A DNA stretch of 44,348 nt from Bacteroidales bacterium (lineage in GTDB: Bacteria > Bacteroidota > Bacteroidia > Bacteroidales > F082). The notes below the pieces were generated by a model that did not search any database, was not told where the DNA came from, and was given only the letters and a program-made list of their open reading frames with translations. The stretch lies in contig JALVZH010000018.1 in NCBI GenBank assembly GCA_027022105.1, positions 2,020 to 46,367 on the forward strand, in the 5' to 3' direction. The position numbers were made by a program, and so were the translations under genes. Of the stretch, positions 34,619 to 43,013 are shown piece by piece; position 1 is the stretch's first letter; every line of letters starts with the position of its first letter.

Positions 34619-34741
34619 CGAAATATGTTTTCAGAATTTAACTGTACAAAAATAACCATAATAACAGGGCTGTTTACGAATAAAGACTATTGATTGACAA
34701 ATATTTGTTAACGGTTATTATGCTTGCGGCGAAATGGAGTT

Positions 34742-34753
34742 GCAATCGTTTGT
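34742..34753. promoter_or_regulatory. Candidate LacI-family operator (reverse complement ACAAACGATTGC) upstream of amylase
   Basis: Shares CAAACGATT with the site upstream of lacI. Confidence 0.4.
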
Positions 34754-34760
34754 GAGAAGG

Positions 34761-34867
34761 TTTGGATGTAGTATTTTGGATGTATTATGTTTTATGTAAT
34801 ATGTTTTATGTGGGATTTTGGATGTATGATTTTGGATGTATTATGTTTTATGTGATATTTTGGATGC
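34761..34867. repeat. Imperfect tandem repeat TTTTGGATGTATTATGTTTTATGT
   Basis: Five TTTGGATG occurrences with interspersed TATGTTTTATGT. Confidence 0.85.
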
Positions 34868-34995
34868 GGGATTAGAAATCGGATTTCCAATGGTTAATCA
34901 ATTAATCTTCAATCGAACGTATTTTTAATGTATGATGTTTGAACTGATTGTAAGACACTTTTTTCTTGACTCTTTTTCTTTTTTCTGATGACAAC

Positions 34996-37485
34996 TCAGG
35001 ATTCATGAAAATAAACCCGTTTTACCCTGCGGGAAATACGGCTGAGGATTTCATAAGGGATGGTTTTCGCAGCGGCAGCTATCTCTTCAACAGGATGTTC
35101 GGCATCAAATATTATAACCGAATCGCCTTCGGCAGCCTGTACGCCGGTAAGGTCTGTCATGCACATATCCATACAAATATCGCCTATTACCGGTACGCCA
35201 GTTCCGTTTACATACAACTTTAGCTTTCCGTTACTCAGCAGGCGGGGAATACCGTCGGCATAACCTATGGAAACCACTCCGACGGTCATGTCGTTTGCGG
35301 CTTTAAAACTGCGGTTATAACCCACTGTTTCTCCTTTTTTTATTTTTCTGATTTGGGTTATTTCCGATTTTAAGGTGGTTACCGGACGAAGCTGTTTTTC
35401 TCCTTTTATTCCGATACCATACAATCCGATTCCTATTCGAACCATATCGAAATGTGCTTCGGGAAACCGCAATATTCCGGCAGAATTCAATATGTGCATC
35501 ATAACCGGATGGTCTGCCGCTTTCCTTATTTTGTCTGCCATGGCTTTAAAACGGCTGATTTGTTCATTAGTAAAATCGTCCAGTTCCGGTTTGTCGCTAC
35601 CTGCAAGATGTGAAAATACCGACTGAACATAAATCAACGGATTATTGTATAATCGTTTTATCAATTCGTCCACTTCATCCTCTACAAATCCCAGACGGTT
35701 CATTCCCGTGTCGAGTTTTATATGAACTTTCACCGGTTTGTTTTCGGGAAGTGCATTTCTGCCGATGGCATTTTCCAGCATGGCAAGGGTTCTGAAACTG
35801 AAAAGCTCCGGTTCCAACTGATGTTTAATCATTAAATCAAAAGCATGTTCTTCGGGACTCATCACCATAATGGGCAACGAAATGCCGGCTTTACGTAAGG
35901 AGACACCTTCGTCCACATAGGCCACTGCAAGGTAATCGGCCTGATGATACTGCAACACATTGGCTATTTCAAAACTGCCGCTGCCGTAAGAAAAGGCTTT
36001 TACCATGGCCATTACCTTTGTACCCGGTTTCAGCTTAGACCGGAAAAAATTATAGTTGTGCACCAAAGCAGTCAGGTTTATTTCCATAACGGTTTCGTGA
36101 ACTTTTTGCTGCATATACCTGCTGATGCGTTCAAACTCAAAAACTCTGGCCCCTTTTAAGAGTACAGCCTGATTTTGCAATGTTGCCAGAGGAAATCCGG
36201 TTAAAAATTCGGAAGTATCGGGGAAGAAACTTTTTTCGATATTGAACTTATCGGCATGTTTGGAAATGTCGGGGCCAATGCCTATCAGACGGTTGATATT
36301 CTTTTTTTCCAACAGATTTGCCACCTCTGTATAGAGTTCCATTTTATTCCTGCCGCTTTGTAAAATGTCGGAAAGGATTACGGTCTTCTCCTTGTGCTGA
36401 TTTTGCTGATTCAAAAAGTCGAGGGCGATGCTCAACGAGTTAAAGTCGGAATTGTATGAGTCGTTGATAATGGTGCAATTATTAATTCCCTCTTTTTGCT
36501 CCAACCGCATGGCAATGGGCATAAGAGACTTTATTCTGTTGCTTATGGTTTCCTGCGGATAACCCATTGCAAGCATCAACGACCAGCAGTGAATGGCATT
36601 TTCGATGGAACCTCTGTCAATAAAAGGAATTTGAATCGCAATTTCTTTTTCGTTAAACAGTGCCGAAATACGGGTGCTTCCCGACTCCGGTTCCACATTG
36701 ATGATTTGCAGATTGTTGTCGCTGCTTTTCCCCCAAGTGAACGTTTTAATCCGCTCCAACAATCCCGACCTGATCACCACTTCCCGTATCTCATTCTGAT
36801 CGCTGTTGTAAATCAGCGTTTTTACTTTTGTAAACAGTTTCAGTTTTTCGCCGGTTTTTTGTATTGTACTGATAAAATTTTCGGCATGTGCTTCACCGAT
36901 ATTTGTAAAAATACCGTAGTCGGGATTGATAATAGCCTGCAGGTTATCCATTTCGTTGGGTTCTGAAATGCCCGCCTCAAAAATTCCCAGCTCATGATCT
37001 TCGGTCATCTGCCAAACCGAAAGAGGTACCCCGATTTGCGAGTTGTAGCTTTTCGGACTCCGGATAATTTTCTTGTCAGGACTCATGAGCTGGTACAGCC
37101 ACTCTTTAACCACCGTTTTTCCGTTGCTTCCCGTAATGGCAATCACCGGATAAGAGAATTGGCTTCTATGGAAGGCGGCCAGTTTTTGAAGCGCGGCAAG
37201 TGTATTATCAACAACAAAAAACAGGGCTTCCGGATAATCACGGACTGAAATTTTACCATTGTTGACCGTAAAAGCCCGCACTCCTTTTTTGTACAGCTCA
37301 TCTATGTATTTGTGGCCGTCGTTTTGTTTGGTGACAAGGGCAAAAAAGAGACAGTTTTCGGCACTTATCAGCCTGCGGCTGTCAATCAGGATATCTTTTA
37401 TGTCAACCGGAGCATCAACCTGGCCGGTAAGTTCTGCATCCATAACTTGTGCCAACTGCTGCGCACGGTATTTTGCATGTTTCAT
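34996..37485 (-). CDS. Bifunctional UDP-N-acetylmuramoyl-tripeptide:D-alanyl-D-alanine ligase / alanine racemase (MurF-Alr fusion)
   Basis: N-terminal Mur ligase (ITGSNGKTVVKEWLYQLM..SPKSYNSQIGVPLSV) fused to alanine racemase (METNL-like MEINLTALVHNYNFFRSKL..VMAMVKAFSYGSG..IKLDTGMNRLGF..VGIGLYGI). Confidence 0.95.
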   Translation of the reverse strand: MKHAKYRAQQLAQVMDAELTGQVDAPVDIKDILIDSRRLISAENCLFFALVTKQNDGHKYIDELYKKGVRAFTVNNGKISVRDYPEALFFVVDNTLAALQKLAAFHRSQFSYPVIAITGSNGKTVVKEWLYQLMSPDKKIIRSPKSYNSQIGVPLSVWQMTEDHELGIFEAGISEPNEMDNLQAIINPDYGIFTNIGEAHAENFISTIQKTGEKLKLFTKVKTLIYNSDQNEIREVVIRSGLLERIKTFTWGKSSDNNLQIINVEPESGSTRISALFNEKEIAIQIPFIDRGSIENAIHCWSLMLAMGYPQETISNRIKSLMPIAMRLEQKEGINNCTIINDSYNSDFNSLSIALDFLNQQNQHKEKTVILSDILQSGRNKMELYTEVANLLEKKNINRLIGIGPDISKHADKFNIEKSFFPDTSEFLTGFPLATLQNQAVLLKGARVFEFERISRYMQQKVHETVMEINLTALVHNYNFFRSKLKPGTKVMAMVKAFSYGSGSFEIANVLQYHQADYLAVAYVDEGVSLRKAGISLPIMVMSPEEHAFDLMIKHQLEPELFSFRTLAMLENAIGRNALPENKPVKVHIKLDTGMNRLGFVEDEVDELIKRLYNNPLIYVQSVFSHLAGSDKPELDDFTNEQISRFKAMADKIRKAADHPVMMHILNSAGILRFPEAHFDMVRIGIGLYGIGIKGEKQLRPVTTLKSEITQIRKIKKGETVGYNRSFKAANDMTVGVVSIGYADGIPRLLSNGKLKLYVNGTGVPVIGDICMDMCMTDLTGVQAAEGDSVIIFDAEHPVEEIAAAAKTIPYEILSRISRRVKRVYFHES

Positions 37486-37486
37486 T

Positions 37487-38611
37487 TTAGTCCAATACTT
37501 CTTTCAAATCATCCGGAATATCCTCTTTGTCATTTTCGTATGGTTCGTGTTCCGGTTTTATGTCCGGTCCCAAAGGATTTTCGTTCATTTTTTCATATGC
37601 CAGACGATTTCTGTAAATATCCAGTGCCAAATAGATTGCCTGGCGCATCGATTCGAAAGAGGCTATATTTTTACCGGCAATATCATAGGCGGTTCCGTGG
37701 TCGGGCGAAGTGCGGACAATGGGCAGTCCGGCGGTGAAATTAACTCCGGTGTTCATGGAAAGGATTTTAAACGGAACCAATCCCTGATCGTGGTACATGG
37801 CAAGTATGGCATCGTATTTTTTGTACTCTCCCGAGCCGAAGAATCCATCGGCGGGGAAAGGTCCGTACACCAGTTCTCCGTGTTTTTTGGCCTTAATGAT
37901 AGCAGGATGGATAACACGCAAATCTTCATCACCGATAAGTCCGTTGTCTCCCGCATGCGGGTTGAGTCCCAATACGGCAATCTTAGGTGCATTGATGAGA
38001 AAATCCTGTTGCAACGATTTTTTTAAAACAGCCAGCTTGGCCGTAATCAGTTTTTCGTTCAAAATACCGGAAACATCTTTTACGGGAACGTGGCCCGTTA
38101 CGGTAGCGATGCGCAAATCGCCGCTAATCATAAACATTAAAACATCTCCGGTTTGGAAGCGGTTGGCAAGGTATTCGGTATGTCCGGGAAAGTTAAACTT
38201 TTCCGATTGAATATTTTGTTTGTTAATAGGTGCCGTAACCAATACGTCCACCTTTTTCTCTTTCAGGTCGGAAATGGCACGTTCCAACGCCAGAAAAGCA
38301 AGGTTCCCCGCCTGCTGTGTGGCATTACCGTATTCAATTTTTATTTCCTCGGCACTTATATTGATAATGTTGGCCTGCTTGGTCATGGCCTGCCGGGGAT
38401 CTTTAATGATATTATAGTTAAAGTCATTGAAATTCATATTCTTTCGGTGGTATCCCACCACCTTCGACAGGCCGTAAACAATGGGTGTAAACAGTTCGTA
38501 AAGCCGGTTGTCTCTTATGGCTTTTATGATTATTTCATAATTAATACCGTTTACATCACCGTGGGTTATGGCAACTTTAATTTTCTCATTTCTTTTCCCG
38601 AAAGCGTTCAT
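37487..38611 (-). CDS. pdxA: 4-hydroxythreonine-4-phosphate dehydrogenase
   Basis: VAITHGDVNGINYEIIIKA, GHTEYLANRF, LGLNPHAGDNGLIGDED, YDAILAMYHDQGLVPFKIL, GLPIVRTSPDHGTAYDIAGK. Confidence 0.96.
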   Translation of the reverse strand: MNAFGKRNEKIKVAITHGDVNGINYEIIIKAIRDNRLYELFTPIVYGLSKVVGYHRKNMNFNDFNYNIIKDPRQAMTKQANIINISAEEIKIEYGNATQQAGNLAFLALERAISDLKEKKVDVLVTAPINKQNIQSEKFNFPGHTEYLANRFQTGDVLMFMISGDLRIATVTGHVPVKDVSGILNEKLITAKLAVLKKSLQQDFLINAPKIAVLGLNPHAGDNGLIGDEDLRVIHPAIIKAKKHGELVYGPFPADGFFGSGEYKKYDAILAMYHDQGLVPFKILSMNTGVNFTAGLPIVRTSPDHGTAYDIAGKNIASFESMRQAIYLALDIYRNRLAYEKMNENPLGPDIKPEHEPYENDKEDIPDDLKEVLD

Positions 38612-38712
38612 CTTTTAACCTTTCAAATTATTATTTTTTACAATATCCGCTTTTCACATCTGGCAGTTGATGCTGCAAAGGTAGTGTAAAGACCCGTATA
38701 AAGGTTGTTGTT

Positions 38713-39240
38713 TTAATTGGTTTTAAACTTATACTTTACCTCCGAAAGATCTTTGTTTGCCTTGACAATTTTTTGTTTCAGACCTTCCTTATACGCAACT
38801 AATTTTTGCATTATTTCATCGTTTTCCGAAGCCAGAATTTGTGTGGCAAGAATTGCTGCGTTCAGGCTTCCGTTGATGCCTACCGTGGCTACCGGTATTC
38901 CGGGTGGCATCTGAACTATTGCCAACAGTGCATCCATGCCGTCCAACGTGGCGTTTATGGGAACTCCGATAACCGGTAGCGGTGTCATGGCGGCAATAAC
39001 CCCGGGCAGGTGGGCGGCCATGCCTGCTCCCGCAATAATTACTTTGATACCGCGGCCGGCAGCACCTTTGGCAAAAACTTCAACCTCCTCCGGCGTACGG
39101 TGCGCCGACAGGGCGTTTATCTCGAACGGGATTTCCATTTCATCGAAAAATTGAGCTGCTTTTTCCATTACTTTCAGGTCGGAAGTACTGCCCATGATAA
39201 TACTAACAATAGGTTGCATATTAAAACTGTTTTCCGGCAA
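38713..39240 (-). CDS. purE: 5-(carboxyamino)imidazole ribonucleotide mutase
   Basis: VSIIMGSTSDLKVMEKAAQFFDE, SAHRTPE, VIIAGAGMAAHLPGVIAAMTPLPVIGVP, GIPVATVGI. Confidence 0.97.
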   Translation of the reverse strand: MPENSFNMQPIVSIIMGSTSDLKVMEKAAQFFDEMEIPFEINALSAHRTPEEVEVFAKGAAGRGIKVIIAGAGMAAHLPGVIAAMTPLPVIGVPINATLDGMDALLAIVQMPPGIPVATVGINGSLNAAILATQILASENDEIMQKLVAYKEGLKQKIVKANKDLSEVKYKFKTN

Positions 39241-39284
39241 AGGTACGTTAATTTTTTCTTTGGGGTGAGTGGTGGTTTGAGGGT

Positions 39285-39370
39285 GGGAAGTTGGAAGTCA
39301 GAAGTTGGAAGCCAGAAGTTGGAAGTCAGAAGTCGGAAGTTGGAAGTTGGAAGCCAGAAGTTGGAAGTTG
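39285..39370. repeat. GGAAGT(T/C)-type microsatellite-like repeat (GGAAGTTGGAAGTCAGAAGTT..)
   Basis: Repeated GAAGTTGGAAG / GCCAGAAG / GTCAGAAG units. Confidence 0.95.
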
Positions 39371-39428
39371 ATGTAAGATATCCGATATCGGATGTTAGAT
39401 TTTAGAATAGTTGAAATGTGGCAGGGAT

Positions 39429-39509
39429 GGGAGCGGCAGCCCGAGGACTACAGCGGACAGTAGATTGCGATGCCTGAAGGCATGCAACTACGAGCCCGCC
39501 CGGCCGCCC
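39429..39509. repeat. GC-rich structured intergenic element (nested stems)
   Basis: GTAG-a-TTGC-g-ATGCC-TGAA-GGCAT-GCAA-CTAC (39460-39491) nested in GG(G)A-GCGGC / GCCGC-CC(C) (39429-39437 / 39503-39509). Confidence 0.7.
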
Positions 39510-39558
39510 AAATAAGTAGTAAATCAAATATAATCCGTAGATAACATTCTATTTAAAA

Positions 39559-41937
39559 TCAAAAATAAATTCTGAATAAAAACATCGGGTAAAATCCCTG
39601 CTGGTAATCTATTACAAACTCTTTTGACTTGGGATCCCATACCTGTTGAAATACGTTTTTATGATTGGTTAGGTTCTGAATTTCAAGAGCAAATTCCTGG
39701 TCTGTTTTGCCCATGTTCATCCGGAATGATATTTTTAAGTCAATTCTGAAATAATCTTTATGTCGTTGGGAAAATGCGAGGTTTTCGATATAAACGGGTT
39801 GGTATTGCTCTTTGGAAGCCTCTTCGTCCACGGGCGTATAAGGTTTCCCTCCTGCAAATACACCTTTCAAATCAATATTCAAAATGTTGTTTTTCAATAG
39901 AAAACGGTAACCCCCCAAAACATTAATCACATACCTGTTGTCGAATGCAGTAGGATGTTCCTTCCCATTGTACCCTTTGTATAATGAACGGAAAAGAGAG
40001 ACGTTTGATAAAAGATAATAATTGTTTTTGAAGAATTTTTCCAGTGTAAACTCAATTCCGTAGTTGGTACCTGTTCCTTTGTTTACCAAGCTGTCGTAAA
40101 GATTCATATGGAAATATGCACCTTCGTTTAAAACCGAATAATCGGGACTGTTTTCCCTGACCGGAACATCATACAACTTTTGGTAATAAACCTCCGTTTT
40201 AAATCTCCACCGTTTTCCAATCATCTGTTGGTAGCCCAAAACAAACTGGTTGCTTTTGGTAAAATCAAGATTCCGGTTCGTATAATCTATTGTTCCGTCA
40301 GGCAGTTCGGTTCTCACAAAATAGAGAATTTTCGGTTGTGTTTGCGACAACAGTCCGTATCCTAAACTCAATGTTTTGCCGGGTAAAAACCGCCATTCCA
40401 ACCCAGCACGGGGTTCAACCGATTTGCTGCCGTTGAGGCCGAAATACTGAAAATGCAAACCTCCATTTATATTAAAATTATCAGAAAAGTTATGTTTCCA
40501 TTGCGAAAAAGCCTGATAGAGCCCGATATTGCCGCTGACATCGGTATTTCTGAAAAAATCATCCGTTTCGTTGCGGTAAACACTGTCAATGTATGCTACT
40601 TTATACAGTTCCAGAATGATTCCGCCCGTAATAACATCTTTTGCAGAAAATTTATGCGTCAATTTAGATGAAAACCCGTAGGTAACTTCCGAATTTGCCG
40701 ACCTGTAAAACTGCCTTTTGATTTTATCTTCCCCTATAAGTGAATCAACCGATGTGGTTGTGCGGGTTCCCGAGATATAAATACTGTTTTTTAACTTGGT
40801 TTTTTTGTTTATAAAAAAGAGATTTGACAGTCCGGCCACACCCATATCCGAACCGAAATCGGTGTCTGTTCCCGAAAGCCCGTAACTGAATTCATCGTCA
40901 TCTTTCAAACTGTCCCATAATTGTATGAAACTTAAACCGCCTATTCCGAAAAGCGTCCATCTGCCTGTTTTTAAAGTTGGCACATCAATTTTAAAGGTGA
41001 AATCCTGGTATTGCGGCACCGAACTGCCTCCCATTGATTTAATACCGAGTGCATTTAAAACGGCAAGGGTTGAATACCTGTAATCGGCCAGAAAAGAAGC
41101 GTTGCTTTTTTTTGAAAAAGGGCCTTCGGCACCAAGTTCGAAACCGTTAAAGCCAATCTGTCCCACAAATTCGTATTTTTCATTATTTCCGCTTCTCATA
41201 TTAAGATCGAAAGCACCGGAAAGTGCATTTCCGTATTCTGCCGGAAAGGCTCCTGTAAAAAAGTCGGAATTGGATAAAAGATTGTTGTTAAGTATTGTTA
41301 CCGGCCCGCCGGTGGTTCCGGTAGCTGCAAAATGATTGGGATTGGGAATGTGAACCCCTTCCAGTTTCCAAAGAAGCCCCATGGGCGAGTTTCCTCTGAT
41401 AATGATATCATTACGTGAGTCGCCCGCACTCATTACCCCGGCATAGTTTTGAACCATCCGCGAAGGGTCTCCCAAAGTGCCTGCATACATTTGTGTCTCT
41501 TTTGGTGTAAACATTACGGCACTGACAGCAGCCATCTCATTCATCGGTTTTTCCCTGCGAATTTTTGCCTTTATGACGGCTTCTTTAATTTTCAAAACCT
41601 TCTCCTGCATTTTGATATCCAGCACTATTTCTTTTCCCGCAAATAAATCAAGCCCGGAAATAATTTTATCCTTATATCCAACATAACTGATCTTGAGCGT
41701 GTAAGAACCCAAAGGTAGATTTTCCAGTTTAAAACCTCCGTCGTTACCGGTTACGGTTCCTTTTAGGGGGTTGCTCCCCACAATCATTACCGTTGCCCCC
41801 GGCAAAGGCATTTCGGTTATTTCATCCGTTACAATTCCCCTAATAGTTTGTTTTGATTGTCCCGACAGCATTCCGGAAACAAATATTAAAAGAATCAGAA
41901 GCCAAAAAACAGGTTTGAAAAAGACAGAATAATTCAT
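39559..41937 (-). CDS. TonB-dependent receptor with carboxypeptidase-like regulatory (CarboxypepD_reg) domain
   Basis: QTIRGIVTDEITEMPLPGATVMIVGSNPLKGTVTGNDGGFKLENLPLGSYTLKISYVGYKDK; plug NDIIIRGNSPMGLLWKLEGVHIPNPNHF; outer-membrane barrel C-terminus. Confidence 0.93.
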   Translation of the reverse strand: MNYSVFFKPVFWLLILLIFVSGMLSGQSKQTIRGIVTDEITEMPLPGATVMIVGSNPLKGTVTGNDGGFKLENLPLGSYTLKISYVGYKDKIISGLDLFAGKEIVLDIKMQEKVLKIKEAVIKAKIRREKPMNEMAAVSAVMFTPKETQMYAGTLGDPSRMVQNYAGVMSAGDSRNDIIIRGNSPMGLLWKLEGVHIPNPNHFAATGTTGGPVTILNNNLLSNSDFFTGAFPAEYGNALSGAFDLNMRSGNNEKYEFVGQIGFNGFELGAEGPFSKKSNASFLADYRYSTLAVLNALGIKSMGGSSVPQYQDFTFKIDVPTLKTGRWTLFGIGGLSFIQLWDSLKDDDEFSYGLSGTDTDFGSDMGVAGLSNLFFINKKTKLKNSIYISGTRTTTSVDSLIGEDKIKRQFYRSANSEVTYGFSSKLTHKFSAKDVITGGIILELYKVAYIDSVYRNETDDFFRNTDVSGNIGLYQAFSQWKHNFSDNFNINGGLHFQYFGLNGSKSVEPRAGLEWRFLPGKTLSLGYGLLSQTQPKILYFVRTELPDGTIDYTNRNLDFTKSNQFVLGYQQMIGKRWRFKTEVYYQKLYDVPVRENSPDYSVLNEGAYFHMNLYDSLVNKGTGTNYGIEFTLEKFFKNNYYLLSNVSLFRSLYKGYNGKEHPTAFDNRYVINVLGGYRFLLKNNILNIDLKGVFAGGKPYTPVDEEASKEQYQPVYIENLAFSQRHKDYFRIDLKISFRMNMGKTDQEFALEIQNLTNHKNVFQQVWDPKSKEFVIDYQQGFYPMFLFRIYF

Positions 41938-42064
41938 AATAAAATTGTTTTGTTATCGGTTTAATAAACGATGCGGATCATTTTTTCCGACAACAAAATT
42001 AGTTTGTCATACTAAGCAGATAGAAATTAAGTGACAGGGTGACGGATTTTGTTACCAAAAGTCA

Positions 42065-42955
42065 TTATTTCACATTTATGTTACGAATAGCATTCATAAC
42101 ATATTTTTCGTTGGAACGCGACACAGGCACCTTAACGGTCTCATCCTCTAAAATTAATGAGATATTTCTGGCATTACCGGAAGCGCCTTTCACTTTGTTT
42201 ATGTTTACAATGTACGAGCGATGACATCTTATAAAACAGGGAAAATTTTGTAATACATTTTCTACATTCTTCATAGCGACCCTTGAAATTTTGTATGAAT
42301 AGCCGTTGTTCCCCTTCAGGTAAAATGAAGAATAGTTTCCATCGGCTTTAACAAACAATATATTATCAGTTTCCGTTTCAAAGCTGTCCGATTGCACCTG
42401 CGATTCGATTCTGATTTTGTCCGTGGTCCTGCTGCCGGCATTTTTATTGAATTTTTCCTTAATTAGTGCTGTGGTTTTTTCAGCCGTTTTTCTGTTTTCT
42501 TTCAACAATTTGCTTTCCGAATATATCAGATATCCAACTACAGGGAAAATGCCAATGGAAAGCGTATATAAAAGCACCGTTACAATATCAGGTTGAGGAT
42601 CGGTTGTAACACCGGCTATTTTGATATAATAATAATTCGCTATTGAAATCAAAACTATATTCAGTATTGAAACCGCTAAGGTATGTTTCAGTTTCCACTG
42701 ATTTTTATCGAGAAGTTTTCCGGGAATAAAGTGAATTACAAGTGACAGCAATATCATTACCACGAAAGTAACGATTCCGAAACCGGCAATATAAAAGAAA
42801 GGGATTTGTTCTCCTTCATAAACTTTAAAAGGTCTGAAAACAAGCAGAAATATGAAAATAAAAAACCCGAACAGGGCAGGCAATCCGAAAATATTTTCAA
42901 CAGAGTCGAAAGGCGGATAGGGTTTGTTCCAATATTTCAGAATTTTTTGAAGCAT
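42065..42955 (-). CDS. Membrane-anchored LytTR-type DNA-binding response regulator
   Basis: Four hydrophobic TM segments then LytTR domain: ILFVKADGNYSSFYLKGNNGYSYKISRVAMKNVENVLQNFPCFIRCHRSYIVNINKVKG. Confidence 0.93.
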   Translation of the reverse strand: MLQKILKYWNKPYPPFDSVENIFGLPALFGFFIFIFLLVFRPFKVYEGEQIPFFYIAGFGIVTFVVMILLSLVIHFIPGKLLDKNQWKLKHTLAVSILNIVLISIANYYYIKIAGVTTDPQPDIVTVLLYTLSIGIFPVVGYLIYSESKLLKENRKTAEKTTALIKEKFNKNAGSRTTDKIRIESQVQSDSFETETDNILFVKADGNYSSFYLKGNNGYSYKISRVAMKNVENVLQNFPCFIRCHRSYIVNINKVKGASGNARNISLILEDETVKVPVSRSNEKYVMNAIRNINVK

Positions 42956-42973
42956 TTAAAATTATTTCTGCTA

Positions 42974-43013
42974 AATATTTTATACTCAATGTAACCACGT
43001 TAACTTTAAACAA
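42974..43013 (-). repeat. Half copy of the hairpin element (left end only), overlapping the glyS stop codon
   Basis: Reverse complement GTTGTTTAAAGTTAACGTGGTTACATTGAGTATAAAATATT matches copy 2 left end GTTGTTTAAAGTTAACGTGATGAAAATGAGTATAAAATATT. Confidence 0.85.

Noticed and set aside
34657-34722. Inverted pair CATAATAAC (34657) / GTTATTATG (34714) upstream of amylase
   Set aside because: Only 9 AT-rich bases separated by ~48 nt; compatible with chance.
34996-37485. MurF-Alr fusion as a novel bifunctional enzyme
   Set aside because: This fusion is established in Bacteroidota; reported as a feature only.
37259-38026. 255-aa plus-strand ORF
   Set aside because: Antisense to murF/alr and pdxA, both strongly supported; judged spurious.
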